Shown piece by piece: positions 32,560 to 40,863 of a DNA stretch of 64,000 bases. The position numbers were made by a program, and so were the translations under genes. Origin of the DNA: Candidatus Schekmanbacteria bacterium (GTDB taxonomy: Bacteria; Schekmanbacteria; GWA2-38-11; J061). Within the stretch, counting starts at the first letter, position 1. Each line of letters starts with the position of its first letter. The notes below the pieces were generated by a model. The model searched no databases, had not been told where the DNA came from, and was given only the letters and a program-made list of their open reading frames with translations. Location: NCBI GenBank assembly GCA_016219965.1, contig JACRJM010000003.1, forward strand, positions 256,299 to 320,298, written 5' to 3'.

Positions 32560-34926
32560 TTACGGCCATGTAATAAAAGTACTCTGATTGGTTATATTCT
32601 TTCCTTCATCAGAATCTCTTCGCGGAAGAACAAGATACTGACCATCGCTGTCGATAACTCCTCCGCTTTCGGCAGTAAGCCTTACCTGGAACCTTTCAAC
32701 AAAGTTTACCCCATAACGAAGGTCGCCAACTGCCACTCCGTCAACTGTCTCGGATGATGTTGTAACTATCGAGGAAGCAGATATATTGACATCCAAACGT
32801 CCATTGCCGTTTATATCCTCATCAATGTCAAGGATACCATTTCCATTTACATCTTCTCCCGGATCAAGGACACCATTACTATTTGTGTCTTCATTAACAT
32901 CGAGAACACCATTACCGTTAATATCTTCTATTGTATCTATCACCCTGTTGCCATTAAGGTCTTCGCCGGAGTTAAGTATTCCATTTGTGTTGACATCTTC
33001 AGAAGAAAGCAAAATCTTATCTAATTTATCGAGATCACCATTGATATCAACATCTATGTCAGCTTCGTTTGCCACAATCTGTGTTGTAGCAACTCCAAAT
33101 GATACAAGCGTGCCGTCGGCCACCGGGTTTCCATGCACATCACTTACAAGTGCAGCCATGGGACAGGATAATGTACCGTCGCCATTTTCAGTAAGAGGTG
33201 TCCCAAAATCGTTAAAAACCAATGCCACATGGAAAGGCTCCCCTGAGATTGTAAGGAATGTAGAAGAAGTAACAGATGTATTTTTAGCAACATAAGCATT
33301 AATTTTAATCCCGTTAAAAAGCGGTGTAGTTAATTCTCCTGCTATAAAATTAACCGAAGCAATTCCATTGGCATCTGTAACTGCCATTGATGTGTCGAGG
33401 GTTTCTGTTCCGCCGGGTTTATTGTCGAGAGTGAAACCAACCTCAGTCCCGGCAACCGGATTGCCATCAGCATCCTTGACCAATGCTGTTATAACCGCCT
33501 GCCCTGAACCTGCACGTACATTATCAGGGGTTGCACTGACAGTAATTGATGCAGGTGTGTCTGAAGTTATTGTTACATTAATGCTTCCCTCAATCCTGCT
33601 ATTTGTTATAGCATCGTAGTATGAGACTTTCACTACTGCAATGCCTGTAAGTTTTCCTGCTATGAGAGTTACAGAGGCTGTCCCGTCCGGGGCAATTGCA
33701 ACATCATTTACCGAGACGTTGCCCAGCGATGTCGTGAATATGGCATTCCCTGATGTAATGTTTGAAAATGTAGCGGTAATTGCTGTAGAGCCGCCATTAA
33801 CCAGAATGGAACTGCTGCCGGACACAAGTCCTACATTTTTTACCTCGCCGGCTGCAACTGCATTTACAGTAGTATTATTTATTGTCCCGCTGCTAGACGC
33901 CTCGACCACTATTGTACCGGTCACAATTGATGTCAGTGTCGTAGTAATCACTCCATCTTTGTCTGTAGTACCTGTAGTTGGAGACAGGCTTCCATAATCA
34001 AGAGTGTCACCTGCAGAAATTGTCCCGTCACCGTCATTGTCCAGAGCATTGCGGAAATCAACAGTTTCTCCGGCAACAGGGTTTCCGTTTGCATCAGTAA
34101 TCGTAACGGTAATTGTTGAAGCATCAGCCCCATCTGCGGTTATATTGCCGGGAACCGCTGTCATTACAAGATTAATTACTCCTGCTGATACGAACTCTAT
34201 CGTTACAGTTGCCGTTGTATCAATATATGTCGCTGTCACTACAACATTGCCGTTAAAGTTCTCGCTTATTAAATTCACCGAAGCCATTCCATTCGAATCT
34301 GTTGTCGCTGAAGCCGGTATTATTCCCTTTTCCGTTGCAAATTCTACGGTAGCATCAATTATTGGATTGTTTTTTTCATTTCTTAGAAGTGCGGTGATTT
34401 TTGCTGTGCTTGTACCATCAGCAGACAGTTTTGTCTTATCTGACGAAAGGACCAGGTTCGATGTCTGGACTGCCGTTACTGATATAGCTAATAATTTTTT
34501 CTTCTTTGGCAGAATATTTTTTGTTTTGACAAGCACCAGAACAGTCCCTTCGGTTGAGCTCGTAAGCTCAATTGTAGCCCTGCCGTTATTGTCGGTAGTT
34601 GCCGTATTGGCAGAAAGCGTTCCTTCTCCTGATGCTATGGTAAATCCTAATTTTATACCTTTGAGCGGTTTTCCTTTCTTGTTTTCCATGAGCACTGTAA
34701 GAGTTGCAGCTGTTTCACCATCGGCAGGGATGGAGTCACTGTCAGACACGAAATAGATTACAGAAGATATCCTTTTGCTTTTTTTAAAAAGTTCCTTGCT
34801 GTCATTTGACTTTGCTGTTTCTGCAAAAACTATTCCTGCAAAGAACATCAAGGAGAGGAACAAACCTATACAAAATAACCATGAGCGCGAAATTTTGAAC
34901 TGTATGCTTTTTTTCTTTTTATTCAT
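32560..34926 (-). CDS. Secreted multi-Ig (Big_1/invasin-type) repeat protein with calcium-loop repeats
   Basis: 788 residues. A signal peptide with long hydrophobic core (about 12-36, ending VFAET) is followed by five to six bacterial Ig-like domains of roughly 90-110 residues each (starts near 53, 155, 250, 365, 460 and 570). Each has the Big_1 pattern with A-D-G or V-N-G at the start (such as SADGTSTAKITALLRNEKNN) and TDxxGxAxVxL at the end. Inside the last domain lie six 12-residue repeats of Asp/Asn-rich loops. No sortase motif, PEP-CTERM or barrel is seen. Likely a surface or pilus-associated adhesin. GGAG precedes the ATG. It follows pilQ and a small secreted-protein gene on the same strand. 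Confidence 0.85.
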   Translation of the reverse strand: MNKKKKSIQFKISRSWLFCIGLFLSLMFFAGIVFAETAKSNDSKELFKKSKRISSVIYFVSDSDSIPADGETAATLTVLMENKKGKPLKGIKLGFTIASGEGTLSANTATTDNNGRATIELTSSTEGTVLVLVKTKNILPKKKKLLAISVTAVQTSNLVLSSDKTKLSADGTSTAKITALLRNEKNNPIIDATVEFATEKGIIPASATTDSNGMASVNLISENFNGNVVVTATYIDTTATVTIEFVSAGVINLVMTAVPGNITADGADASTITVTITDANGNPVAGETVDFRNALDNDGDGTISAGDTLDYGSLSPTTGTTDKDGVITTTLTSIVTGTIVVEASSSGTINNTTVNAVAAGEVKNVGLVSGSSSILVNGGSTAITATFSNITSGNAIFTTSLGNVSVNDVAIAPDGTASVTLIAGKLTGIAVVKVSYYDAITNSRIEGSINVTITSDTPASITVSATPDNVRAGSGQAVITALVKDADGNPVAGTEVGFTLDNKPGGTETLDTSMAVTDANGIASVNFIAGELTTPLFNGIKINAYVAKNTSVTSSTFLTISGEPFHVALVFNDFGTPLTENGDGTLSCPMAALVSDVHGNPVADGTLVSFGVATTQIVANEADIDVDINGDLDKLDKILLSSEDVNTNGILNSGEDLNGNRVIDTIEDINGNGVLDVNEDTNSNGVLDPGEDVNGNGILDIDEDINGNGRLDVNISASSIVTTSSETVDGVAVGDLRYGVNFVERFQVRLTAESGGVIDSDGQYLVLPRRDSDEGKNITNQSTFITWP
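32785..33000 (-). repeat. Six tandem 36-bp repeats encoding Ca-binding-like loops
   Basis: Six in-frame units of exactly 12 codons, each starting Glu-Asp and following the pattern ED-x-N-x-N-G-x-L/I-D-x-x (for example EDINGNGVLDVN and EDVNGNGILDID). The Asp/Asn spacing resembles calcium-binding loops of EF-hand/dockerin or thrombospondin type 3 repeats. The units differ by base substitutions, so this is an old expansion that selection maintains rather than a recent slippage. Confidence 0.85.
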
Positions 34927-35005
34927 GCCTTATCTCCAGCATTTTTTATTGAGCTTAACCACATGTCCCAAATAGGGATTATTGTGTAATTTAATTCATA
35001 AACTT

Positions 35006-35683
35006 TTAAGATGAACAGTTATCAACATCTGCAAGAGTCACAGGAAGCTCTACCTCTGTATCGACTTTATTCCCATAAGGGATTTCTTTCCCTTTTACCT
35101 TTATTTTAATCTTGTACCTGAGGTAAGGACTGGGTACGGAAGTAGAGCCAAATTTTGAAAAATATTTTTGAGCATACCTGTTATAGATGATTTCTTTCTG
35201 TGATTTTGAAAAAATAGTTAAAGTAAGATCAAGCGACCCGTCCTGTGGAATTATTCCGCCGCTTGATATTTTGCTGAATTTTATTTTTGGGGTAAGGCTT
35301 TTCTTTGCAGCGCCGCCCATTTTTTTGGCTGTAACCTCAACACTCGTGATCTGCACATCATGGTTTGTTGGATCCGGATAATTGGGATGCCCTTGGTTTT
35401 TGATGGTCATGGTAACCTTAAAATCAGCGAATTGTTCTTTATCCGTAGTAGTGGTACTCCCGTCGCCGGTGCAGTCCAGGTTCCTTACAATATCAATACT
35501 TCCGGCACCATTGTCTCCCTGGTCTGTTGAGGTCATGTCGCTGACAATAAGATAAGTTAAAACTCCCTTATTACTGCGTTCAGACTGGGAATTGCTGTCT
35601 CCTGCAAATACAGGCTGAAAAAAACCAAACACAACTGCTGCAAGTATTATAGAAAATAAAAAGGGGATTTTTTTTAACTTCAT
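35006..35683 (-). CDS. Secreted protein of unknown function in the pilus gene cluster
   Basis: 225 residues. Signal peptide at about 1-27 (ends PVFAGDSNS). The mature part has beta-rich segments (VLTYLIVSDM, ADFKVTMTIKNQG, VQITSVEVTAKK, SLDLTLTIFSKSQKE, LRYKIKIKVKG) suggesting a beta-sandwich. It has two Cys, one near residue 71 and one near 222. I do not recognise a family. The ATG at 35683 has a GGAG site, and the gene lies between pilQ (44 bp upstream) and the Ig-repeat adhesin. A role in pilus function or as a partner of the adhesin is only inferred from position. Confidence 0.7.
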   Translation of the reverse strand: MKLKKIPFLFSIILAAVVFGFFQPVFAGDSNSQSERSNKGVLTYLIVSDMTSTDQGDNGAGSIDIVRNLDCTGDGSTTTTDKEQFADFKVTMTIKNQGHPNYPDPTNHDVQITSVEVTAKKMGGAAKKSLTPKIKFSKISSGGIIPQDGSLDLTLTIFSKSQKEIIYNRYAQKYFSKFGSTSVPSPYLRYKIKIKVKGKEIPYGNKVDTEVELPVTLADVDNCSS

Positions 35684-35726
35684 CTTTTATCTCCAGTTAA
35701 TTATGTGAAGATCGCGCTGTACTGTT

Positions 35727-37646
35727 TTATTGCATATACGCCTCAACTATGCGCGGTGTGAGGAATATAAGTATTTCAGAACTTGACTGCGATGTTGTCC
35801 TGTTTTTAAAGAAATTCCCTATAAGAGGAACCTTTGAGAGAAAAGGTGTCCTGCTGCTTGACGTATCATCTGTCTTTTCTGTGAGTCCGCCTATAACTGC
35901 TGTTTCACCGCTCTTTATTAAAACCTTTGTCTGCGATTCTGTCTTTACTATTGAATAATGCTGCCCGGTCTGTATCTGTACATTCGAACCCTGTCGGGAC
36001 TTCTCAAGGCTTACATCCATGAATATAGAGCCGTCGGCAGTAATCTGCGGCGTTACCTCCAGGATTATTCCTATATCCTTCCACTCTATGCTCTGCTTTC
36101 CCTGTTCATCGATTATTACCGACGGGAGTTGGTTACCTACCTGAATTTTTGCTTTTTCATTATCAACAACAAGAAGCTTCGGGTTATTAAGAAGTTTTAC
36201 CTTGTTCTGGCTTTCAAGGGCAGACAACTGAACCTCAAGGTTAAATGTGTTGTTCACATTGCCGAGTATGAGCCCAAGGCCGCTTGTCTTGTCCGCGATA
36301 GGCAGATTAACAAGAAAATCCTTGCCTGATTGGGAAGGATTATTCTCGTCGCCCACTATTCCGGAAAGATTGATGCTGTTCGGGAATTCATGTCCTGTAG
36401 CATTGCCGGTAGCCGGGCTCTTTACAAGATTTGCTCCCCACTGGATTCCAAGAGCTCTGTCAAAACCTTCATCTATTTCAACGATCTTAGCTAAGATCTC
36501 AACCTCAGGTGTGGGTCTGTCAAGCTGGCGAATTACATTTTCTATCTGCTCCACACTTGGAATTATATCCTTTATTATGAGGGAATTGGTCCTCTCGTCT
36601 GTTGTCAAAAGCGCATCAGTTTTAACCCTGCTGGACATGAAGTTTTTAACGACCGGCTCTATTGTTTTAGCCTTGGCATAGCTCAGCCTTATAGTCTTTG
36701 TAATAAGAGGCTGAACAGCTTCCTCAGCTTCCTTTTCCTCTTTGCGCACAACAGCTTCTTCAGCTTTCTCCTTCCTTATCCTTTTGCTTTTATCCAAAGT
36801 CATTACCCTGTAGATTCCCTCATCTTTAACGAGGACAAGCTGCGGTGTATTTATCTTAAGAACCAGATCAAGCGCCTGGTCCCAGGGTGTGTTGTCGAGC
36901 TTGATATTTATTTTTCCCCTTACTCCTTCTTCTATTACAAAATTCATACCGCTTATTTCCGCAATTAGCCTTATTACATCTTCAACATCTGCATTCTGCA
37001 GATCAAGCGATATCTTATCCCCTGAAAAACCGGCTGGTTTAGCTCTGGCATATTCTTTTTCACGGCTTATTTCAGTTGTAAGGGATTTTTTCCCCTCTTC
37101 ATTTCCCATTAGAGCTTCTTTGATTTTCTTTACATCTGATTCAGATCCCGAAGCTTCAGCTTCCACTGCCTCATTTTCATCTCCCTGGGGATTTTTTATC
37201 GTTATGGTTATAAAGTTTCCGTTTGATTCTATTTTTCTTTCCGCATTCTTTAAAAGTTCTATTTCAGCCTTCACTATTTTTGTCATACCTTCTTCTTCTT
37301 TAAGCGTAACACCTGTAACAACCGCGCCATTTACAGATGTCATTTCAGGTACGCCCGGAGAAAGGCGTGAATCTGTAACTTCAAGAACTATACGGACAGG
37401 ATCAGAAAGAAGATAGGAACTATACTCCACAGGTTTTGAAACTTTTAACGTTATAATTGTATCAGCTGTAGTGTTGATAAAATTAATACCTTCCACAAGA
37501 GTTTCTGACCTCAGTGGTTCAGCGGAAACACCGGGTTCCTGTTTGTTTATTTCATTTTTTGTCCCGGTACTACAACCAGATAAAACAATACAACCTATGA
37601 AAACAAATAAGAACAACCTTAAACATTTTATTTTTTTTAATCCCAT
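35727..37646 (-). CDS. pilQ: Type IV pilus secretin PilQ
   Basis: Outer-membrane channel through which the type IV pilus is extruded. The 639 residues show a lipoprotein-type signal with LSGC (Cys25), an AMIN domain (about 55-150), the STN/N0 domain (about 215-285, ISLDLQNADVEDVIRLIAEI), one N1/secretin short domain (about 315-385) and the C-terminal secretin domain (about 400-635; VKLLNNPKLLVVDNEKA, GIILEVTPQIT, SGETAVIGGL, VPLIGNFFKNR). The lipobox is unusual for a PilQ, since many rely on a separate pilotin. The ATG at 37646 has GGGGG nine bases upstream. Ends the pilMNOPQ run. Confidence 0.95.
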   Translation of the reverse strand: MGLKKIKCLRLFLFVFIGCIVLSGCSTGTKNEINKQEPGVSAEPLRSETLVEGINFINTTADTIITLKVSKPVEYSSYLLSDPVRIVLEVTDSRLSPGVPEMTSVNGAVVTGVTLKEEEGMTKIVKAEIELLKNAERKIESNGNFITITIKNPQGDENEAVEAEASGSESDVKKIKEALMGNEEGKKSLTTEISREKEYARAKPAGFSGDKISLDLQNADVEDVIRLIAEISGMNFVIEEGVRGKINIKLDNTPWDQALDLVLKINTPQLVLVKDEGIYRVMTLDKSKRIRKEKAEEAVVRKEEKEAEEAVQPLITKTIRLSYAKAKTIEPVVKNFMSSRVKTDALLTTDERTNSLIIKDIIPSVEQIENVIRQLDRPTPEVEILAKIVEIDEGFDRALGIQWGANLVKSPATGNATGHEFPNSINLSGIVGDENNPSQSGKDFLVNLPIADKTSGLGLILGNVNNTFNLEVQLSALESQNKVKLLNNPKLLVVDNEKAKIQVGNQLPSVIIDEQGKQSIEWKDIGIILEVTPQITADGSIFMDVSLEKSRQGSNVQIQTGQHYSIVKTESQTKVLIKSGETAVIGGLTEKTDDTSSSRTPFLSKVPLIGNFFKNRTTSQSSSEILIFLTPRIVEAYMQ

Positions 37647-37722
37647 TTATACAAACCCCCAAATAGTGTCAGGAATAACTCAGGATTTGCTTTCCCTTAT
37701 AGTTAAATCAAACAAGATTTCT

Positions 37723-38388
37723 TTATGTGTTATGCAACGACATTACAATTTCCTTTTTCTCCTTTCTGGTTGTTACATTTCCGAAGTCATCACTCGCTTT
37801 CAATGTATATTCTTCCTCAATAATTACTTTTGACTTAAGTATTTTTTTTACAATCCCAGCAGGGCCAACCTTTGATTTCTCTCTCAATATATATATTCTC
37901 CCATCCGGCGCTTTAACCATAGCAACATGCTCTTTTCCTTTAATTATAATACCCGTCAACTGAAGTGCATTTGCCTTGAACTGCTGCAACCCTTCAAGTG
38001 TTATCTTTTCCTCTTCGCTTACAAGCTGAGTAGTTGTTTTTTCCTCCATATAAGGCGACCTGAAAGGGTCCCTTTTCCCGCGCGGGTCATAAAAATATGC
38101 TGCCTTTGATTTTTCAATTTGTTTTAAAGCCTCTTTACTTTGCTGTGCGATGTTGTCGGCAGACGAAGGAGACTGAGGCAAAGATGGATTAGAAGATTGG
38201 GCTGCTGCAGATTGAGCCGGTGATGCCGCTGCCGGCTCAGGCTTTGCCGGAGAAGGAGCCTTTGATGGTTCTGCGGCGCCAAGAATAAGAGGGAAAACAA
38301 TAACTAATAGAAAACTACTCACTCCCCAAAGAGGCATACCAATGCTATCAGGATTTTTATTAAACATATCTTTTATTTTTGTGGTCAT
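37723..38388 (-). CDS. pilP: Type IV pilus assembly protein PilP
   Basis: Periplasmic linker between the PilMNO inner-membrane platform and the secretin PilQ. 221 residues: a membrane helix at about 17-38, an Ala/Pro/Ser/Gln-rich linker (about 40-80), and the PilP core starting at YDPRGKRDPFRSP. The core ends in a beta-domain with ALQLTGIIIKGKEHVAMVKAPDGRIYILREKSKVG. It has no lipobox Cys, whereas many PilP proteins are lipoproteins, so here it seems anchored by the N-terminal helix. It overlaps pilO by 4 bp (ATGA). Confidence 0.92.
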   Translation of the reverse strand: MTTKIKDMFNKNPDSIGMPLWGVSSFLLVIVFPLILGAAEPSKAPSPAKPEPAAASPAQSAAAQSSNPSLPQSPSSADNIAQQSKEALKQIEKSKAAYFYDPRGKRDPFRSPYMEEKTTTQLVSEEEKITLEGLQQFKANALQLTGIIIKGKEHVAMVKAPDGRIYILREKSKVGPAGIVKKILKSKVIIEEEYTLKASDDFGNVTTRKEKKEIVMSLHNT

Positions 38389-38954
38389 GACCTTGAAAAT
38401 ATCCTCAGGCTCATGGCTCCTTTTAATACAATAGTCCCTTCTTTTTGAACTGGCTCGGTAAGAGACAGATTCTCTATATTAACTATTCTCTTCATCTTCC
38501 TTATGGAATCAACAAAAAGGGAAATATCCTTATAAGCCCCTTCAACGTTAATAGCTATCTTCATCTCATTATAATACTGCCCCTGGGTAAGAGCCGCCGG
38601 AGTAAACGATTTAATCTTGATATTAAACTGTTTGGAGATATCAACAATAGAATTCAGAAGATTAGGCAGTTCTTCGGAAGGAGGCAATATCTCGGTCTGC
38701 GCCAAGTATTGCACCTGAAGCTGTGCATTTTCTTTTTTGAACTTCTCTATTTCACCTTTCATCCTGTCCAAGGTTGCAACCTTTGAAGAAAGGACATCTT
38801 TTTCTTTTGATGCTTTGTCAATGGCTTCACTTAATGGGAAATAAAACCACCATAAGTATGATATAAGAATAAGCAGTGCCGTTACTCCCAAAATGGTATA
38901 TTTTTGCCATTTGGGAAGTGTAAACATGAAATCAAGTTTAAGCTCCAGAGCCAT
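38385..38954 (-). CDS. pilO: Type IV pilus assembly protein PilO
   Basis: Bitopic inner-membrane protein that dimerises with PilN. 189 residues: a membrane helix at about residues 18-38, a coiled-coil segment (about 40-80, DKASKEKDVLSSKVATLDRM), then a ferredoxin-like periplasmic domain (about 85-185) with the typical ILPPSEELPNLLNSIVDIS start and IEGAYKDISLFVD-like block. The ATG at 38954 lies five bases after pilN. Part of pilMNOPQ. Confidence 0.92.
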   Translation of the reverse strand: MALELKLDFMFTLPKWQKYTILGVTALLILISYLWWFYFPLSEAIDKASKEKDVLSSKVATLDRMKGEIEKFKKENAQLQVQYLAQTEILPPSEELPNLLNSIVDISKQFNIKIKSFTPAALTQGQYYNEMKIAINVEGAYKDISLFVDSIRKMKRIVNIENLSLTEPVQKEGTIVLKGAMSLRIFSRS

Positions 38955-38959
38955 TATTT

Positions 38960-39610
38960 CTAACCTTTCTTCTGTTGAGTCTCATTCCCGGGAACCTGCT
39001 GGGGTACGCTTTGGGAAGGAGCTCCCTGCGGCTGAGCATTTACTTCCGCTTGTGTTCTATGAATTTTCAGATCCTTTGTTGTGCCGCTAATTTTGAATTT
39101 ATAAGTAGGCCTTCCAGCCTCTGTTCCGGCCTCGGCTATAGAGGGAAAAGGTCCTATGGTAAAGAGACTTGACTCTTTCACTTTGTTGTAAAACTGTGAC
39201 ACATCGTAATATGACGCTGCATTGCAGCCAAAAGAGTACGATGTACCGGTAAAATCCAAAGTATCCAGCCATATCCCGCCAGGAATCAGCAAAGACAACT
39301 CATCGAGATGTTTTATAAATGTCGTTTCTGACTCAGTCACCATCAAAACAGAGTCAAGTTTTGTGGTAAGCTTTGCCTTTTCATCCTGTATGCTCGTATG
39401 AAGAGCCTCTACATCCTTCATTGAATTAACCTTCTGGGTAAGATTTTCTACCTCAGCGGTTAAGGAAGAAAGAGTCGATTGCCTTACTACATTTAGAATA
39501 AAGAGAAGAATCACCAACACAAAAACTGTGGCTAAATATATTGATAATTCAATTGTCGCCCGAGCCTGCTTTATCTCCCTCTCTATAGGGAGAAGATTTA
39601 TTTTTATCAC
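38960..39610 (-). CDS. pilN: Type IV pilus assembly protein PilN
   Basis: Inner-membrane partner of PilO and PilM. 216 residues. The cytoplasmic N-terminus carries the PilM-binding motif INLLPIERE (residues 3-11), followed by a membrane helix at about 24-45, a coiled coil (about 47-85) and a ferredoxin-like domain. The C-terminal 30 residues are Gln/Pro-rich and disordered. The start is GTG at 39610 directly adjoining the pilM stop codon (39611-39613), so translation is coupled. Confidence 0.93.
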   Translation of the reverse strand: MIKINLLPIEREIKQARATIELSIYLATVFVLVILLFILNVVRQSTLSSLTAEVENLTQKVNSMKDVEALHTSIQDEKAKLTTKLDSVLMVTESETTFIKHLDELSLLIPGGIWLDTLDFTGTSYSFGCNAASYYDVSQFYNKVKESSLFTIGPFPSIAEAGTEAGRPTYKFKISGTTKDLKIHRTQAEVNAQPQGAPSQSVPQQVPGNETQQKKG

Positions 39611-40663
39611 TTAACTGTCTCCCACTCTTCTCATCGCAAGTCCGATACCAACAGCGGCAAGAGGTGCAATATCAGTAAGCTTAGCTATATCTATAGCTTT
39701 GCTTATTTTTATGTTTTTGAAAGGATTAAGTATAGTGACATCAACACTTGCCCTTTCTTTTATTAACTCATCAAGACCCTTTACTTTTGCACATCCGCCG
39801 CTTAGATAGATCTTGTCAATCTGGCCTTCTCTGGCAGTATTACGGAAAAAATCCATAGACCTTATCACTTCCTGGCACAACTCCTCGGAAACAGAACTTA
39901 TTATTGTCTTGATATCTTCGTAACTATAACCGTCAACAGCTTCACCTTTTTTAAGCCTTTCAGCTTCTTCAAAGTTTATCTGGAGATCTTTTTGGATTGC
40001 TTCGGTATAATTTTTCCCGCCCAGGTTTATATCGCGTACAAAGACAGGTATTTTATCCTTCATGATATTTATATTTATGCGTGACGAACCTATGTTCACC
40101 ATGGCTATTATCTTGTTAGGTTCATCCTCGTAGTTTAAGAGGTAGCAGTTCTCAAGGGCAAAAGAATCAATATCAACCATTACAGGATTCAATCCTGAAT
40201 TTCTAAGGATATTTGCATACTCATCTACCTGCTCTTTCTTTGCTGCTACCAGAAGAACATTCATGAGTGTCTCATCTTTTGGATCAGGACCTATTATATG
40301 GAAGTCTATATAGACTTCTTCAACATCGAAGGGGATATACTGCTCAGCTTCAACCATTATGGTTTCTTTAAGTTCCTCTTTAGTCATCATATTCGTAGTT
40401 ATGGTCTTCACTATGACAGAGTGGCCGGAGATGGAGGTTGCTACATTGTTCCCTTTTATCTTCATCTCTGCCACAACTTCCTTTATCGCCTCCTGCACTG
40501 AAAGCGAATCCATTATGGAACCGTCAACAATGGAATCAGGAACTACGGGCTTTAAAGTGAACTTTTCAAGGATGAAGCCTTTGGAACTATCCTTGAGCAT
40601 AAAAGCCTTTATCGAACTTGAACCAAGATCAAGACCGACAAGCGATTTAGAGAGACTAATCAT
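39611..40663 (-). CDS. pilM: Type IV pilus assembly protein PilM (actin-like ATPase)
   Basis: Cytoplasmic actin-fold protein that binds the PilN tail. 350 residues with VGLDLGSSSIKAFML at residues 9-23 (phosphate-1 motif), VEEVYIDFHIIG, the NIGSSRININIMKD block and the adenosine motif YLSGGCAKVKGLDELI. First gene of pilMNOPQ, with its own strong promoter. The ATG at 40663 is placed by family alignment; a GGGGG site lies rather far (14 bases) upstream. The motor and pilin genes (pilB, pilT, pilC, pilA) are not in the window. Confidence 0.95.
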   Translation of the reverse strand: MISLSKSLVGLDLGSSSIKAFMLKDSSKGFILEKFTLKPVVPDSIVDGSIMDSLSVQEAIKEVVAEMKIKGNNVATSISGHSVIVKTITTNMMTKEELKETIMVEAEQYIPFDVEEVYIDFHIIGPDPKDETLMNVLLVAAKKEQVDEYANILRNSGLNPVMVDIDSFALENCYLLNYEDEPNKIIAMVNIGSSRININIMKDKIPVFVRDINLGGKNYTEAIQKDLQINFEEAERLKKGEAVDGYSYEDIKTIISSVSEELCQEVIRSMDFFRNTAREGQIDKIYLSGGCAKVKGLDELIKERASVDVTILNPFKNIKISKAIDIAKLTDIAPLAAVGIGLAMRRVGDS

Positions 40664-40703
40664 GTATTCGAATTACACCCCCTTCTTTTATGTTAATAGT
40701 GAG

Positions 40704-40733
40704 ATTATATTTCCTGCAATAAATCAGTGTCAA
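40704..40733 (-). promoter_or_regulatory. Sigma-70 promoter of the pilMNOPQ operon
   Basis: On the minus strand TTGACA (40728-40733) and TATAAT (40704-40709), both perfect, are spaced 18 bp. The leader to the pilM start would be about 34 nt. Confidence 0.7.
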
Positions 40734-40863
40734 GCCTTTTGACATTTTAAGTGATATTTTAAATGTTGTAACAAAACTCACACGCTTAATTATTTTTGAA
40801 CTTTATCGGGTTGACTCATCGTTAATAGTCAGATAGGAAATGAGCAAAGGAGATTTTATATTA

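Noticed and set aside
33641-34756. Long open frames on the plus strand inside the Ig-repeat gene (up to 250 codons)
   Set aside because: They mirror the low-complexity codons of the minus-strand gene, have no domains or ribosome sites, and the minus-strand reading shows clear Ig domains.
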